From assembly GCA_050303615.1 (NCBI GenBank), contig JBNLCC010000058.1:16957-80956 (forward strand): a DNA stretch of 64,000 nt, given 5' to 3'. This document shows, in pieces, positions 54,316 through 64,000 of this stretch. The notes under the pieces are model-generated. The model did no database searches. It worked only from the letters and a program-made list of their open reading frames with translations, and was not told the origin of the DNA. This DNA comes from CAZDXJ01 sp050303615. Lineage in GTDB: Bacteria > Pseudomonadota > Gammaproteobacteria > Methylococcales > Methylomonadaceae. Every line of letters starts with the position of its first letter. The first letter of the stretch is position 1. Made by a program: the position numbers and the translations under genes.

Positions 54316-54319
54316 GAGA

Positions 54320-55210
54320 ACCGGTTTTATCGGGTTCAATGCGGCTTTCGGACAGTTTGCGGCAGCTGTCAGCGAAATCGGCAATCAAACGATGGTTCTG
54401 GCTTCCATTAAATCTCTCTATGCCCGTCTGCTGCCGGTACTGCAAGCCCGGCAGGAAAATGTCGGCAGAGGCTATTATGCCGGAATTCTAAGTGGCGAAA
54501 TTGAAATCGGCGGACTTAGTTTCCGTTATCATCCCGATCACCCTCTCGCCCTTGACGAAATCAGTTTGCATATCTCCCCAGGGGAATTCGTTGCTTTTGT
54601 CGGCCCGTCCGGCGCAGGTAAGTCATCGTTGGTGAGACTGCTGCTCTGTTTTGATGAACCGCAGGCCGGGTCCATTTTTTATGACGGTAAGGACTTGGCC
54701 CGTTTAGACAAACAAACACTGCGCCGTAATTTCGGGGTGGTTTTGCAAAACAGTATTATTATTTCCGGCAGTATATACGATAATATTGCCGGCGGCGGCC
54801 AATTGTCGATGGACGATGCCTGGCATGCCGCAGCAATGGCCGGTTTGGACGAAGATATCAAGGCGATGCCGATGGGTATGTATAACGTGCTGATCGAAGG
54901 TGCCGCCACGCTTTCCGGCGGTCAACGCCAACGCTTGCTGATTGCCAGGGCGTTGGCAAACAAACCGTCGGTGCTGATATTTAACGAAGCCACCAGTGCG
55001 TTGGACAACAAAACCCAGGCAATTGTCAGCCATAGTATCGAATCGTTGAATTGCACCCGGATCACGATTGCCCATCGGCTCAGTACTATCGTCAACGCTG
55101 ACCGCATTTATGTTATGGATCGGGGCAGAATCATCGAACGGGGCAGTTATGCGGAGTTAATGGCGCAGCAGGGAAAGTTTGCCGAGCATGCTGCCAGGCA
55201 ATTGGCCTGA
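54320..55210 (+). pseudogene. C-terminal half of an NHLM-type peptide-export ABC transporter
   Basis: From about 54320 the frame reads GFIGFNAAFGQFAAAVSEIG, the last membrane-domain helix of NHLM/NHPM (TIGR03797-type) bacteriocin exporters. It continues through a complete ATPase domain: FRYHPDHPLALDEISL, Walker A GPSGAGKSSL, Q-loop VVLQN, signature LSGGQRQRLLIARAL, H-loop AHRLST. Walker B is LIFNEATSALD, with Asn in place of the Mg-binding Asp. The N-terminal and most of the membrane domain are missing, cut by the IS91 remnant. Intact members are roughly twice this length. A new ATG (54392) could still make a 272-aa product. Confidence 0.75.
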
Positions 55211-55261
55211 ATAGTCAAATTCCGCTGCGGGGGTGAGCTGGAGTTTCAGCAATGGCCGAAA

Positions 55262-57365
55262 ACATAATTAAAGCCGGTGCGAACCGCTCGCGATCGTGCG
55301 GGCCAAGGTTATACACCATCTGGTTCATCATTCCCCGCGAGCCCACAAGAACCAAATCACCAAATTCTCGATCCGCCGGGTGAGCGAATCACGCGTCCCC
55401 TGACCGAAGCTCCGGACGCCTCACGGCGCTTGCGAGTGCGCCGAGATCTGAATTCTCTGTCCCCCTTGCCCGTCAGGTCGACCGTGCACGTCGTGGGAAG
55501 TATCGCGCCCTACCCCTGCGCAGGGGTGCAACCGGTCCACCAGACGCCTGGGACGTTAGGCGAGCCGACCGCCGAGGCCGTGAACTTTCCGAATCCCTGG
55601 TGGATCGCCGACCAGCAGTGTTTGTTGGCCTCACCCCCGGCACACGAGACCTGCTGGGTCACGTCGCTCAGCTCGATGCCGGGATCGACGGTGAACTCGA
55701 GGGCGACATAGTCCGGAAAAAAGACGGCTCGCGCAGATCCATGGCCGCCCGCTGGCATAATCGGCGGACCGAGCTCCGGGGTACCCACCATGTCGGAGTC
55801 GATTCCTATACCTTCAGCGTAGCTTCCGCCGCCGCCGCCTCCGCCGGCACCTCAGCCCCACCCCACCGCCACCACCTGCAGTTGCGTCGTGGTAGGGGGA
55901 CGCGTCATTGTAAGGGCCGCCCAGCCCCCCGCCGCGACACTCGGTCGGTCGTGCCTTCGTTCAAGAAGCCGGCTGTGCCCTGGATCGCGAGTCCCGAGTT
56001 TCCCGGTGTACCAGGCTTCCCATGGTCCGGGCATCCATCAATACTTCCCCCAATTCCTCCCTGACCGCCTACGTTATGGTCCCCGAAGTCGCCCTCCTGG
56101 ATATGCAGGTGGTCCGGGGTAGTGTTGCCCTGCTGAGCGGGGGTCGAGATGAACGCGATCATGTCCTCGACACCTCCGTTGCCACCCAGCGCGCCGGGGA
56201 TATTTCCGGGTTTGCTGGGGGGTGCGGCGGAGGCGCCGGATCCCCCTGCGCCCGCCACCACGATCGCCTGGGTGAGGTCGAGAGCGGGGCAGGCGGGGCC
56301 ACCGGAGGTCGTGCACTAGACGTCCTGGGTGCCGATGAAGCTCGCAGAGCTGGTGCGGGGTGACCACCTGGGATTTGCATTGTTCCACAGTGCTTGGGCC
56401 TGCGCGCCGAGGGCGTAGAATACACTGGGGTCTAGCAACTCCAAAGACGTCATCGTTCGGGCGTAACCACCGGCGCCGCCAGCACCGTTTGCGCCTGCGT
56501 TATTGCCTCCGTTCGCGCCGCGTGCTGGCGCGAACGGGTCAAGGCCGTAGTGCTGGTAGATTTTGTCGAGAGGAACGGACGACTATCCGCCTTGCGGGTT
56601 CTTGCCCAGGGCCGTGGTGAGGTCGCAGGTCGCGTAGCCGGTGGGGGTAACACTCGTGCAGCTCACGTTTGCGGGCAGGTTGGGCGCCAGGCTCACGCTA
56701 CCTCCGAGGCACACGTGGCTTCCCTGCGCCGATCGACAGGACCCTGTCTGCGCCGCGCCGCTCGCGCCGGAGAGCCCGTGCTCGAAGTGAACTCGGACGG
56801 GCTCCAAGAGGGGTAGCGCAATCGCTCGCCTCCGGAGCACGAGCACGTAGTGATAGCGCTGCGGGTCGATCGGATCTGGCCGATACAAGATGGTGGATCC
56901 ATTCGTCGCGCCGCGGCAGCTCAGGGTGCCCCAAGGAGACATATTTCACTCCGAGAACACCCCTGTTTCCGACCAGCGACCGCAGTCCGACATCGTCACC
57001 ACGACTTCGGCCAGATCCCCGGCACCACCTACGCCGCCCTCAGCGTCGTTCACGAATCGCGCGAGCCGTTCCCATCGCCACAACTCCTCTTGGTTGCACT
57101 GTCGTCCACGTCAGCGTCACCTCGATGTCGGCGAGATTGGCGAAGCTTGCGGTTGGCTCGAGCAGGAGGTGGCATCCAAAAATCCAGAGGACGACTTTAC
57201 TTCTCATCGTAGATCTCCGGGTCTTCCTCTGCGCTGAGGCGTGTTCGGGGGAGGAGAGGGATGTACGGAATGATGAAGCGTCACGAGATCCAGGTCCTCC
57301 TGAGGGCCGGGCTGCGACAGGCGGAAGTTGCCAGGATTGCCGGGATTTCGGAGCGAACGGTGCGG
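55262..57365. other. GC-rich foreign island
   Basis: Between about 55262 and 57365 the base composition jumps to clearly GC-rich (long runs of G/C, many CGCC/GGCG), then falls back sharply to AT-rich sequence. No intact gene is present. Frames on the minus strand resemble a glycine/alanine-rich secreted protein, and a 36-aa IS21 IstA stub lies at the right end. The style points to a high-GC donor (Myxococcota or Actinobacteria), by inference. An assembly chimera or contamination cannot be ruled out from sequence alone. Confidence 0.7.
55840..57207 (-). pseudogene. Decayed glycine-rich secreted protein of high-GC origin
   Basis: An ATG at 57207 with GGAGA upstream opens a signal-peptide-like start (MRSKVVLWIFGCHLLLEPTA). 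The frame is lost after about 50 residues and sense continues in others: LARFVNDAEGGVGGAGDLAE, then RYHYVLVLRRRAIALPLLEP, VCLGGSVSLAPNLPANVSCT, GANGGNNAGANGAGGAGGYA, and finally GAGGSGASAAPPSKPGNIPG. Gly/Ala/Pro-rich, Cys-spaced repeats suggest a large cell-surface protein of myxobacterial type. Several frameshifts and stops; not functional. Confidence 0.5.
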
Positions 57366-57371
57366 TCATAA
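57261..57371 (+). pseudogene. 36-aa N-terminal stub of IS21-family transposase IstA
   Basis: MYGMMKRHEIQVLLRAG followed by AEVARIAGISERTVR is the helix-turn-helix start of IstA. A GGAGAGGG ribosome site directly precedes it. The frame ends TCA TAA exactly where the GC-rich island gives way to AT-rich DNA, so the element was cut at the junction. Confidence 0.75.
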
Positions 57372-57444
57372 ATAGGAACCCTAACGCTATGTTGATGGAA
57401 TTTTCAATGCATTTCGCCGAACAAATTGAATTATGAAAGCACGG

Positions 57445-57476
57445 TAGGTCCGATTAGCTCTGCGTAATCGGACGCA
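57445..57476. repeat. REP-like palindrome
   Basis: GTCCGATTA and TAATCGGAC (57448-57456 and 57465-57473) form a perfect 9-bp hairpin with an 8-nt loop GCTCTGCG, flanked by GTAG on the left and GCATGT on the right. The form GTAGGTCCGATTAGC...GTAATCGGAC is that of dispersed extragenic palindromes that accompany RAYT transposases, and one lies 220 bp downstream. Only one copy was found in the window. The rest of 57372-57697 holds nothing else that I recognise. Confidence 0.6.
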
Positions 57477-57652
57477 TGTTTATTATGCTAATATTCTCAC
57501 TTTACAGTGAGTTAAAAAATCATGTCAAACTATATGCGAGTTTTAATTCCCGGAGGAACATATTTTTTTTTACGGTAAACCTTCTTCAACGACATAATAA
57601 CAATTTATTGATTCGAGGAATAAATTTACTACGCGATACAGGAAAACGGACA

Positions 57653-57662
57653 GGGTCAGGTC
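57653..57662 (+). repeat. Left inverted end of the RAYT element
   Basis: GGGTCAGGTC here is matched in inverted form by GCCTGACCCC at 58555-58564, bracketing the transposase relic. Confidence 0.5.
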
Positions 57663-57697
57663 AAGATTTATAGTCTGAGGTTTGTTACTGTTTAGCC

Positions 57698-58553
57698 ATA
57701 GCAAGACCAATCAGAATTGAATTTTCAGGTGCTTTTTATCACGTGACATCCCGCGGTGATCGCCGTGAAAATATTTATGACGATGATGAGGACAGAATTC
57801 AGTTTCTTGATGTTTTGGCTCGCGTTATTGAAGACTATGACTGGGTTTGCCATGCTTATTGTCTAATGACCAATCATTATCACTTGGTCATCGAAACACC
57901 GGATGCCAATTTGTCGAAAGGGATGCGGCAATTGAATGGTGTTTTTACACAAACCTCAAATCGTCGGCATAGTCGTCCGGGGCATTTATTTCAAGGCCGG
58001 TATAAGGCTATTTTGGTTGATGCCGATAGCTACCTCCTTGAGCTGACGCGTTACGTTGTACTGAACCCCGTTCGAGCAGGAATGGTCCAAAATCCCGGCG
58101 ACTGGATATGGAGTAGTTATCGGGCAATGATCGGCGAAGCTCCAGCCTTTTTATGGCTTGAGGTGGATGGGTTATTAGCCCAATTTTCTACGCAGCGTAA
58201 AACAGCAATAGAACGCTATAGAGAATTTGTTAGACAGGGTATCGATCAGGCCTCGATCTGGCATGATTTAAAAGGACAAATTTACCTTGGCGACGAATCG
58301 TTCGTATCGCGAATGCAGGCTAAGATTTCAGGAAAAAAGAAGACATTAATTTTTCAAAAGCCCAAAGGCGGGCACCGGCACTGCCTTTAAGCGGATACCA
58401 AAAGGCTCAAACCAGCCGTAATGAGGCGATTGTGTCGGCATACGCAAGTGGAGCGTATAGCTATGAAGAAATAGCAGAATTTTTTGGGCTGCATTTTACG
58501 ACGGTCGGTAAGATTGTCCGGGAGGCGAAATTAAAAAGACAGTCTAAAAACTA
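57698..58553 (+). pseudogene. REP-associated tyrosine transposase (RAYT/TnpA_REP, Y1 HUH), decayed
   Basis: The protein reads ARPIRIEFSGAFYHVTSRGD from an ATA codon at 57698, where the family start is ATG, so the start appears mutated; the first usable codon is GTG at 57743. HUH motif CLMTNHYHLVIET is intact, with RGHLFQGRYKAILVD-like GHLFQGRYKA, and catalytic Tyr in LELTRYVVLNPVRAG. Near 58360 the frame shifts. Sense continues as RRAPALPLSGYQKAQTSRNE and ends AEFFGLHFTTVGKIVREAKL, the usual HTH tail. The family copies REP sequences. Confidence 0.8.
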
Positions 58554-58554
58554 G

Positions 58555-58564
58555 GCCTGACCCC
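58555..58564 (-). repeat. Right inverted end of the RAYT element
   Basis: GCCTGACCCC, the inverted partner of GGGTCAGGTC at 57653-57662. It directly follows the transposase stop. Confidence 0.5.
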
Positions 58565-58581
58565 GTGTTGTGCACGGCCAT

Positions 58582-58833
58582 TCATAGGTTATGGAAAAAG
58601 GCCGCAGGCTCGGTGGTGTCGCCGCTATTGAGACTGTACCAAATACCGGCAAGGTTTGTCTCATCCAAGTAGCTTGCTACGAGAGTGGTCTTGCCACTCC
58701 CGGCAGGCGCAGATACGAAATATGTACGGCAACCTTTTAGCGGTTTCAATTCGTCGATTAGACGACGCCGCACGTAGATGTCCGCCAGTTGGGGCCGAGA
58801 GATTTTGGCTTGGGCAATAAAGTTTCCACGCAT
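58582..58833 (-). pseudogene. N-terminal stub of a MalT-like LuxR-family regulator
   Basis: 83 aa: AKISRPQLADIYVRRRLIDE, Walker A in SAPAGSGKTTLVASYL, then WYSLNSGDTTEPAAFFHNL and a stop. This is the first tenth of a MalT-type ATP-dependent LuxR regulator (about 900 aa), which begins exactly in this way. The rest is absent; the RAYT element's right end is 18 bp away, so the loss may be linked to that insertion. Confidence 0.7.
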
Positions 58834-59170
58834 CGCGATTTCCTGTTTTAGATAGAAAACCCGTTGGCTTCGTTTTCTTGTAACGAATTAGACATGACGC
58901 GGCTACGCCATAGTTCAGCGTGTTTTGCGCCGCATTGTCACCCGGTGAACATAATTAAAAACCATACCTTCATTGGAATAATGTAAAGCTGATACTGCAA
59001 ACTGTCAATGGCAATTTGGCCGACAGGCGGAGATAATGCCGATTCACTACTTATAATCGTCCTGTAACTTGCCGCCTGCGCACCGTATTCATTTTCAGTT
59101 ATCCGGCTTTCTTATTTCACAGAGGACTTTTGCAAGGGATTTTGAATTTCGTAGTTAATTTGCATTAGAA
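58834..59170. other. Intergenic region, nothing recognised
   Basis: 337 bp, mixed composition, between the MalT-like stub and batD. No ORF, RNA or terminator of note. Confidence 0.5.
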
Positions 59171-60877
59171 TTATAATTTGTAGAGCGGCTGCAAGACTTG
59201 CTCGGCCGTGGCTTGCATTGTGGTGGTGTTTTGCCCTTTTTTAAAGGCCCGCAACAAAGATCCGCCCTGCTGCCAGCCGTCGGCATGGGGATCGTAGAGA
59301 CGGCGGTTGAGCAATAATATTTGTTCCTTGAGTTGCGGATCGCAGCATTCGGCAATTTTTGCCAGGTTGGAGACGTTGAATCGTTTGCGTCCCCACTGGA
59401 TCAAGGCATTTTTGGCGGCCTTTGCATCGTTGTCGCGGCATGCTTGTTTTAGTTCGGTTACGCTTTGGTCCGGCTGCAGCGCGGGCTGCTTTGGCTGTTT
59501 CATAGAACGTTGTTTGACCATAATCAGAATAATGGTTGCTAGCCAGCCGCATGCCAGGAAGGCGGATACCCAGGGCCAAATATCGCCAGCCGTCTGCTGA
59601 ACCGGTGGAGAGGATTGCCGTGCGGGCAGCGGTTCGGTTTGTTGCGGCTGCTGGGGAACGCCGGTAACCGGTTGCTGCGTTTGCACGGGGCCTGGCCCGA
59701 TGGCAGTTACCGTTTGCGCAGGAATGCGGGCAAGTACCATTTTTCCGGTTTTGGTGTTCCACCACGGAATTTCAATGGCTGGCAGATGATAAACACCGGC
59801 TTTTGACGGAATAAAGGCAATCTTTTCCTCGCGCAGGGCGATGACGCCGTCGGCCTTTTGCTGCTCTTTCAATACCGGCTGGTCGGGATAATTTTTCAGC
59901 TCACCCTGCCGGTCTGAACGAATAACGCCGCTGATGTTATTGAGTTCCGGCAATTCGCTGACTGCAGTGCCGATAGCGGTCAGCGTCAGTGTGCGGGTCA
60001 ACGGTTCACCGACTTTGAGGTTTTGGGTATCGCCCGACCATTGTTGTTGCAGATATAAATTTTCCGCGGGCAGCCAATAACTGCCGGTGAATTCTTCCGG
60101 CACCGGGCGGACATCGAGCGTAACGGCTTTAGACATGATGCGTTGGGTGCGGGTGGATTGGGAGCCGAAAAATCCGTCGAATCGTGAGCGCTGGCCGGTT
60201 ATGACTTGCGCGGTCAAGGATAGCGGGGCAATGGTCATCGGGCCGCTTTGTTGCGGAAAAACGGCATATTTGCGTTCGGTTACCGTATAGTTCTGGCCGT
60301 AGATATGGGTGTTGTAATTTTTATCATCTCCCAGCTTTTCCACAACCGCATTTTCCGGTTCCGGCTCGGTCAAACTTGCCTCGGCAATTCTTACTTTGCG
60401 GTACAGTTTCAGTGTGTAAATCACCTGGGCCTGTACATAGGGGTTCTCAGGAACTGCCGTGACCTCCAGAAACAGATCCTCTCCCGCCTGAGGGGTATTG
60501 GTTTGGGCGGTGGAACTCTCGTTAACGACAACAGAGCTTGCCTGGCTGCTGTCCTTACCGAATGATATCGGTGGTATAGGTAATGTACCGCTATGTCTGG
60601 GCATGACATTCAGCGTCCAGGTGTAGCTCTTGTTAAATGCGCCGTTGATGATCGATACATTGCTGCTGCGGCTTTGATTGAGAATATCGAAGTCTTTTTC
60701 GAGCGGACTGAAATCCGGGTCCCGGTCCGGCTCTTCCGTGGCGGAAAAAACCATTTGCAGCGATTCGTTGAGATTGACCGGATTGCGGTCGACGGTGACG
60801 GTAATGTCCGCAGCTATCGCCGGTAATGGCAGGATGAGACAGCAGGCCATCAGCATTATTAGCAATGCCGACTGCAT
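59171..60877 (-). CDS. batD: BatD protein
   Basis: 568 aa from the ATG at 60877, which gives an immediate signal peptide (MQSALLIMLMACCLILPLPAIAA); an ATG 84 nt upstream is an alternative. A large periplasmic beta-rich region (VTVDRNPVNLNESLQMVF, FDILNQSRSSNVSIINGAF, TVTERKYAVFPQQSG) is followed by a Gln/Pro linker and one transmembrane helix (about 460-480: WPWVSAFLACGWLATIILI), then a cytoplasmic helical tail. The order matches BatD. The Bat operon is linked to aerotolerance in Bacteroides and to MoxR-type AAA systems; exact function is unproven. 275 bp after the TPR gene. Confidence 0.88.
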   Translation of the reverse strand: MQSALLIMLMACCLILPLPAIAADITVTVDRNPVNLNESLQMVFSATEEPDRDPDFSPLEKDFDILNQSRSSNVSIINGAFNKSYTWTLNVMPRHSGTLPIPPISFGKDSSQASSVVVNESSTAQTNTPQAGEDLFLEVTAVPENPYVQAQVIYTLKLYRKVRIAEASLTEPEPENAVVEKLGDDKNYNTHIYGQNYTVTERKYAVFPQQSGPMTIAPLSLTAQVITGQRSRFDGFFGSQSTRTQRIMSKAVTLDVRPVPEEFTGSYWLPAENLYLQQQWSGDTQNLKVGEPLTRTLTLTAIGTAVSELPELNNISGVIRSDRQGELKNYPDQPVLKEQQKADGVIALREEKIAFIPSKAGVYHLPAIEIPWWNTKTGKMVLARIPAQTVTAIGPGPVQTQQPVTGVPQQPQQTEPLPARQSSPPVQQTAGDIWPWVSAFLACGWLATIILIMVKQRSMKQPKQPALQPDQSVTELKQACRDNDAKAAKNALIQWGRKRFNVSNLAKIAECCDPQLKEQILLLNRRLYDPHADGWQQGGSLLRAFKKGQNTTTMQATAEQVLQPLYKL

Positions 60878-61152
60878 TTTGCGGTACAGCACGGTGTAAA
60901 ACAGGCATTTGCCATGCCGGTCAAAGTTATCGAAACTTGCGTTGACAATAAGCTTCATCATATTCTGTAAGACCTGTTATTGTTGTTTGCAAAAAAGTGT
61001 TTGCATGAACTATTTGCCCTTTTTTCACACCCCCCGTAAGCAGCCGAAGGTGATTAGCCGGAATCCGCCACGCAGCATTTACAATGTAGTTTGTACGGTG
61101 ATGCCCGCCCCCTCAATACCTAAACGCGTCGTAGCAGCCGGCAACTTGTGAT

Positions 61153-62072
<920 letters not shown>

Positions 62073-62076
<4 letters not shown>

Positions 62077-63068
62077 AAGATACCCCGCCTGAAAGCCGAT
62101 GCGGCCAACGGTAAAACCAGCAATAACAGCCACGGCCCCTGCTCTTTCCATTGCTCCAACATTAAGTCGCTTTGCTGTTGGGCTTGGCGGGCGGCTGATT
62201 GACGGTCTATCTCCTGCAACAGATTCTCGATATCCCGGTCGTCGGCCGTGATGGTTTGGTAGTTCCCGCCTCCTGCCCGGGCCAGTTTGCGCAGTTCGCT
62301 TGCCTGCAGTTTGGGGATGACGATGTTACCCTGCCGGTCCTTTAGAAAACCGCCGCGATCGGTTTTAACCGGTGCACCGTCGGCAGTGCCGATGCCCAAT
62401 ACCGACAGTTGATAGGGCCCCAGGCTTTCAGCTACGGAAAATGCCTTGGACTGATTGACACCGTCAGTGACCAATAAAATATTTCCCCGCTGCAGGCCGG
62501 CCTGTTTGAACAACTGCACCGCATTTTGCAAGGCTAAACCGGCATTACTGCCTTGCTCCGGCATAATCGAAGGCTGTAGTGCGCCAAGCTGGCTGGCAAT
62601 GGTTTCGGTGTCATCGGTCAGCGGAGTAACGGTAAACGCGTCGCCGGCATAGACCAGCAGCGCAGTCTGACCGTCTTTGCGCCGCTGCAGTATATCGGCG
62701 ATTTTATAGCGGGCGCGTACCAGCCGGCTGGGTTTGACGTCGGCGGCATCCATCGAGCGGGATAGGTCGAGTACGATTACCAAAGCCGACTCGATGCGAA
62801 ACACCGGAGAAGGCAAGTGCTCCCAGGTCGGTCCGGCCAACGCGATGATAGTCAACAATCCGGCCAGAGCCGTAGCGGTAAAAGGCCAGCGGCTTTGGTT
62901 CGCGGCTTTTTGCTGCAGAATATAGGGTAATAATTCGGCGTCACAGACCTGACTCCAGTTGCCCTGGCTGAGTTTGTGTTTCAGCATCAGCCCGGTGATC
63001 AGCAGATAAGGCAGCAGCGCCAGCAGCCAGTAGGGTCTGATGAAGTGAAATTGCGAGAAATCGGTCAT
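62073..63068 (-). CDS. batB: BatB, membrane-anchored VWA protein
   Basis: 331 aa from the ATG at 63068, which overlaps the batA stop (ATGA). Two N-terminal helices (LLALLPYLLITGLML; FTATALAGLLTIIALAG), a von Willebrand A domain with intact MIDAS DLSRSMD, VTDGVNQ and Thr/Asp sites, and a C-terminal helix (WLLLLVLPLAASAF). Acts with BatA and the TPR/BatD proteins at the inner membrane; MoxR ATPase is expected upstream outside the window. Confidence 0.92.
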
Positions 63069-64000
63069 TTTCTTAACCTGTGCAGGCAAATCAATGACGA
63101 CAGCAGCAGTGCCGCCGCCAGCGGCCAGTAAAAGAGTTCGCTTGTGGGGCGGTAATATTGTTTGTCTTTTTCCACCGGCTCCAATTGGTCAAGCAATTGG
63201 TATATTTGCATCAGTTCCTGGGTGTCCCGGGCTCGGAAATAACGTCCTCCGGTTTTCTGGGCGATGGCGCGCAATGTTTTTTCATCCAAATCCCTGGACG
63301 GATTGACGCGCCGGTTGCCGAAGAAACTGCGCACGATCATTTCATCGGCACCGATGCCGATCGTGTAAATTTTCAAGCCCTGTTCCGCTGCCAGTTCGGC
63401 GGCCTTTAGCGGCGTTACCTCGCCGGCAGTGTTGGCGCCGTCGGTCAGCAGGATCAGTACCCTACTGTCCGCCTGTTGGTCGCGCAAGCGTTTTACCGCC
63501 AAGCCGATGGCATCGCCGATCGCGGTATTATCGCCGGCAAGCCGGGTTACCGATTCGTCCAGCAAAGTCATGACGGTTTTACGGTCGAAGGTTAACGGCG
63601 TCTGTAAATAGGCATTGGTGCCGAACAGTATTAAGCCGATGCGGTCGCCGACACGCCGCTCGATGAACTGCCGCGCGACCCATTTGGTCGCCTTCAGCCG
63701 ATCGACGCGGTGGTTTTGAATTTCAAAATCCTGCTCCTCCATACTGCCGGACAAATCCACGGCGAGCATCAAATCCCTGCCGCTGACTGCCTGTTCGATA
63801 GGGTCCCCGAGCCATTGCGGTCTCGCCGCGGCAAGCACCAGCAGGCACCAGGCGATCGCGGCAGCCAGCAACGGCCATTTCGCGCCGCTTCCGGCTTTGG
63901 CGGTTGCCGAAACAGCGGAGAAGTCCTCCAGAAACGGTACGATCAGCGCCGCTTGTTCAGCCGGGGCGCGGGCAGGGAAAAACCGCCTGATCAACCAGGG
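63065..64000 (-). CDS. batA: BatA, membrane-anchored VWA protein (5' end beyond the window)
   Basis: Frame is open to the right edge; the visible part begins ...PWLIRRFFPARAPAEQAAL. One helix (WPLLAAAIAWCLLVLAAARP), then a VWA domain with MIDAS DLSGSME, TAxGDAIG-like NTAIGDAIGLAVKRL and LLTDGANTAGE, and a C-terminal helix (YWPLAAALLLSSLICL). All MIDAS residues are present. Start of the four-gene batA-batB-TPR-batD run in which the first three genes overlap by 4 nt each. Confidence 0.92.
   Translation of the reverse strand, partial: PWLIRRFFPARAPAEQAALIVPFLEDFSAVSATAKAGSGAKWPLLAAAIAWCLLVLAAARPQWLGDPIEQAVSGRDLMLAVDLSGSMEEQDFEIQNHRVDRLKATKWVARQFIERRVGDRIGLILFGTNAYLQTPLTFDRKTVMTLLDESVTRLAGDNTAIGDAIGLAVKRLRDQQADSRVLILLTDGANTAGEVTPLKAAELAAEQGLKIYTIGIGADEMIVRSFFGNRRVNPSRDLDEKTLRAIAQKTGGRYFRARDTQELMQIYQLLDQLEPVEKDKQYYRPTSELFYWPLAAALLLSSLICLHRLRK

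Noticed and set aside
55277..57436. Many open frames on both strands of the GC-rich island
   Set aside because: GC-rich DNA lacks stop codons by chance. None has a complete domain, and only the signal-peptide start with glycine-rich fragments and the IstA stub carry recognisable sense.

Overview
The window reads as a stretch of a gammaproteobacterial chromosome. The evidence is gene content and order: lptM-lysA-dapF-DUF484-xerC, dsbA-cytochrome c4-engB-(...)-polA, a hydrolase-dead RelA, PqiABC, DUF2333, DUF3581 and a BatABCD operon. An obligate C1 or methanotroph-type lineage (Methylococcales) would fit this mix of genes and the NHLM-type peptide exporter remnant. That is inference only, because no methane or methanol oxidation gene is in the window.

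Region 1 (1-13.6 kb) is mostly housekeeping: a PhoR fragment and PhoB, an unlinked lpxD, clpB with a very clear heat-shock (sigma32-type) promoter, and a long minus-strand run of dctQ-dctM-lptM-lysA-dapF-DUF484-xerC-DUF2333-DUF4389. lptM (59 aa) is a short lipoprotein gene lying exactly between dctM and lysA. Region 2 (13.6-21.8 kb) is accessory. It holds tungstate-type ABC components without a permease, decayed PAS and alpha/beta-hydrolase fragments, and a plus-strand membrane/lipid cluster (patatin lipoprotein, 4-TM protein, a hidden 35-aa Gln-rich ORF, DUF4410 lipoprotein, TMEM175-like channel), followed by EcsC. Region 3 (21.9-27.3 kb) has fructosamine kinase, a pteridine reductase-like SDR, folK, folB, plsY, dsbA, cytochrome c4 and engB.

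Region 4 (27.3-36.3 kb) looks like an insertion between engB and polA. It contains a three-gene sensory operon (two periplasmic binding proteins plus a hybrid histidine kinase), a pair of polytopic membrane proteins with a duplicated lycopene-cyclase-like motif, and a TonB receptor. Immediately downstream of polA, at the place where Spot 42 (enterics) and ErsA (Pseudomonas) lie, a structured minus-strand small RNA can be read, with hairpins, a C-rich loop and a strong terminator. Region 5 (36.8-53.2 kb) has polA, relA, a MATE transporter, DUF3581, Nudix, NIF3-like, an alpha/beta hydrolase, a Tat-exported sulfatase, a CAT-family acetyltransferase and pqiABC.

Region 6 (53.3-58.9 kb) is a graveyard of mobile DNA. 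It has a double-glycine peptide-precursor remnant, a frameshifted IS91-family transposase, the C-terminal half of an NHLM-type peptide-export ABC protein with a Walker B Asp-to-Asn change, and a very GC-rich 2.1-kb island with foreign-looking decayed glycine-rich secreted protein and a 36-aa IS21 IstA stub. After these come a REP-like palindrome, a decayed RAYT (REP-associated) transposase and a truncated MalT-like regulator. Region 7 (59.2-64 kb) is the BatD-TPR-BatB-BatA operon, translationally coupled by ATGA overlaps and running off the right edge.
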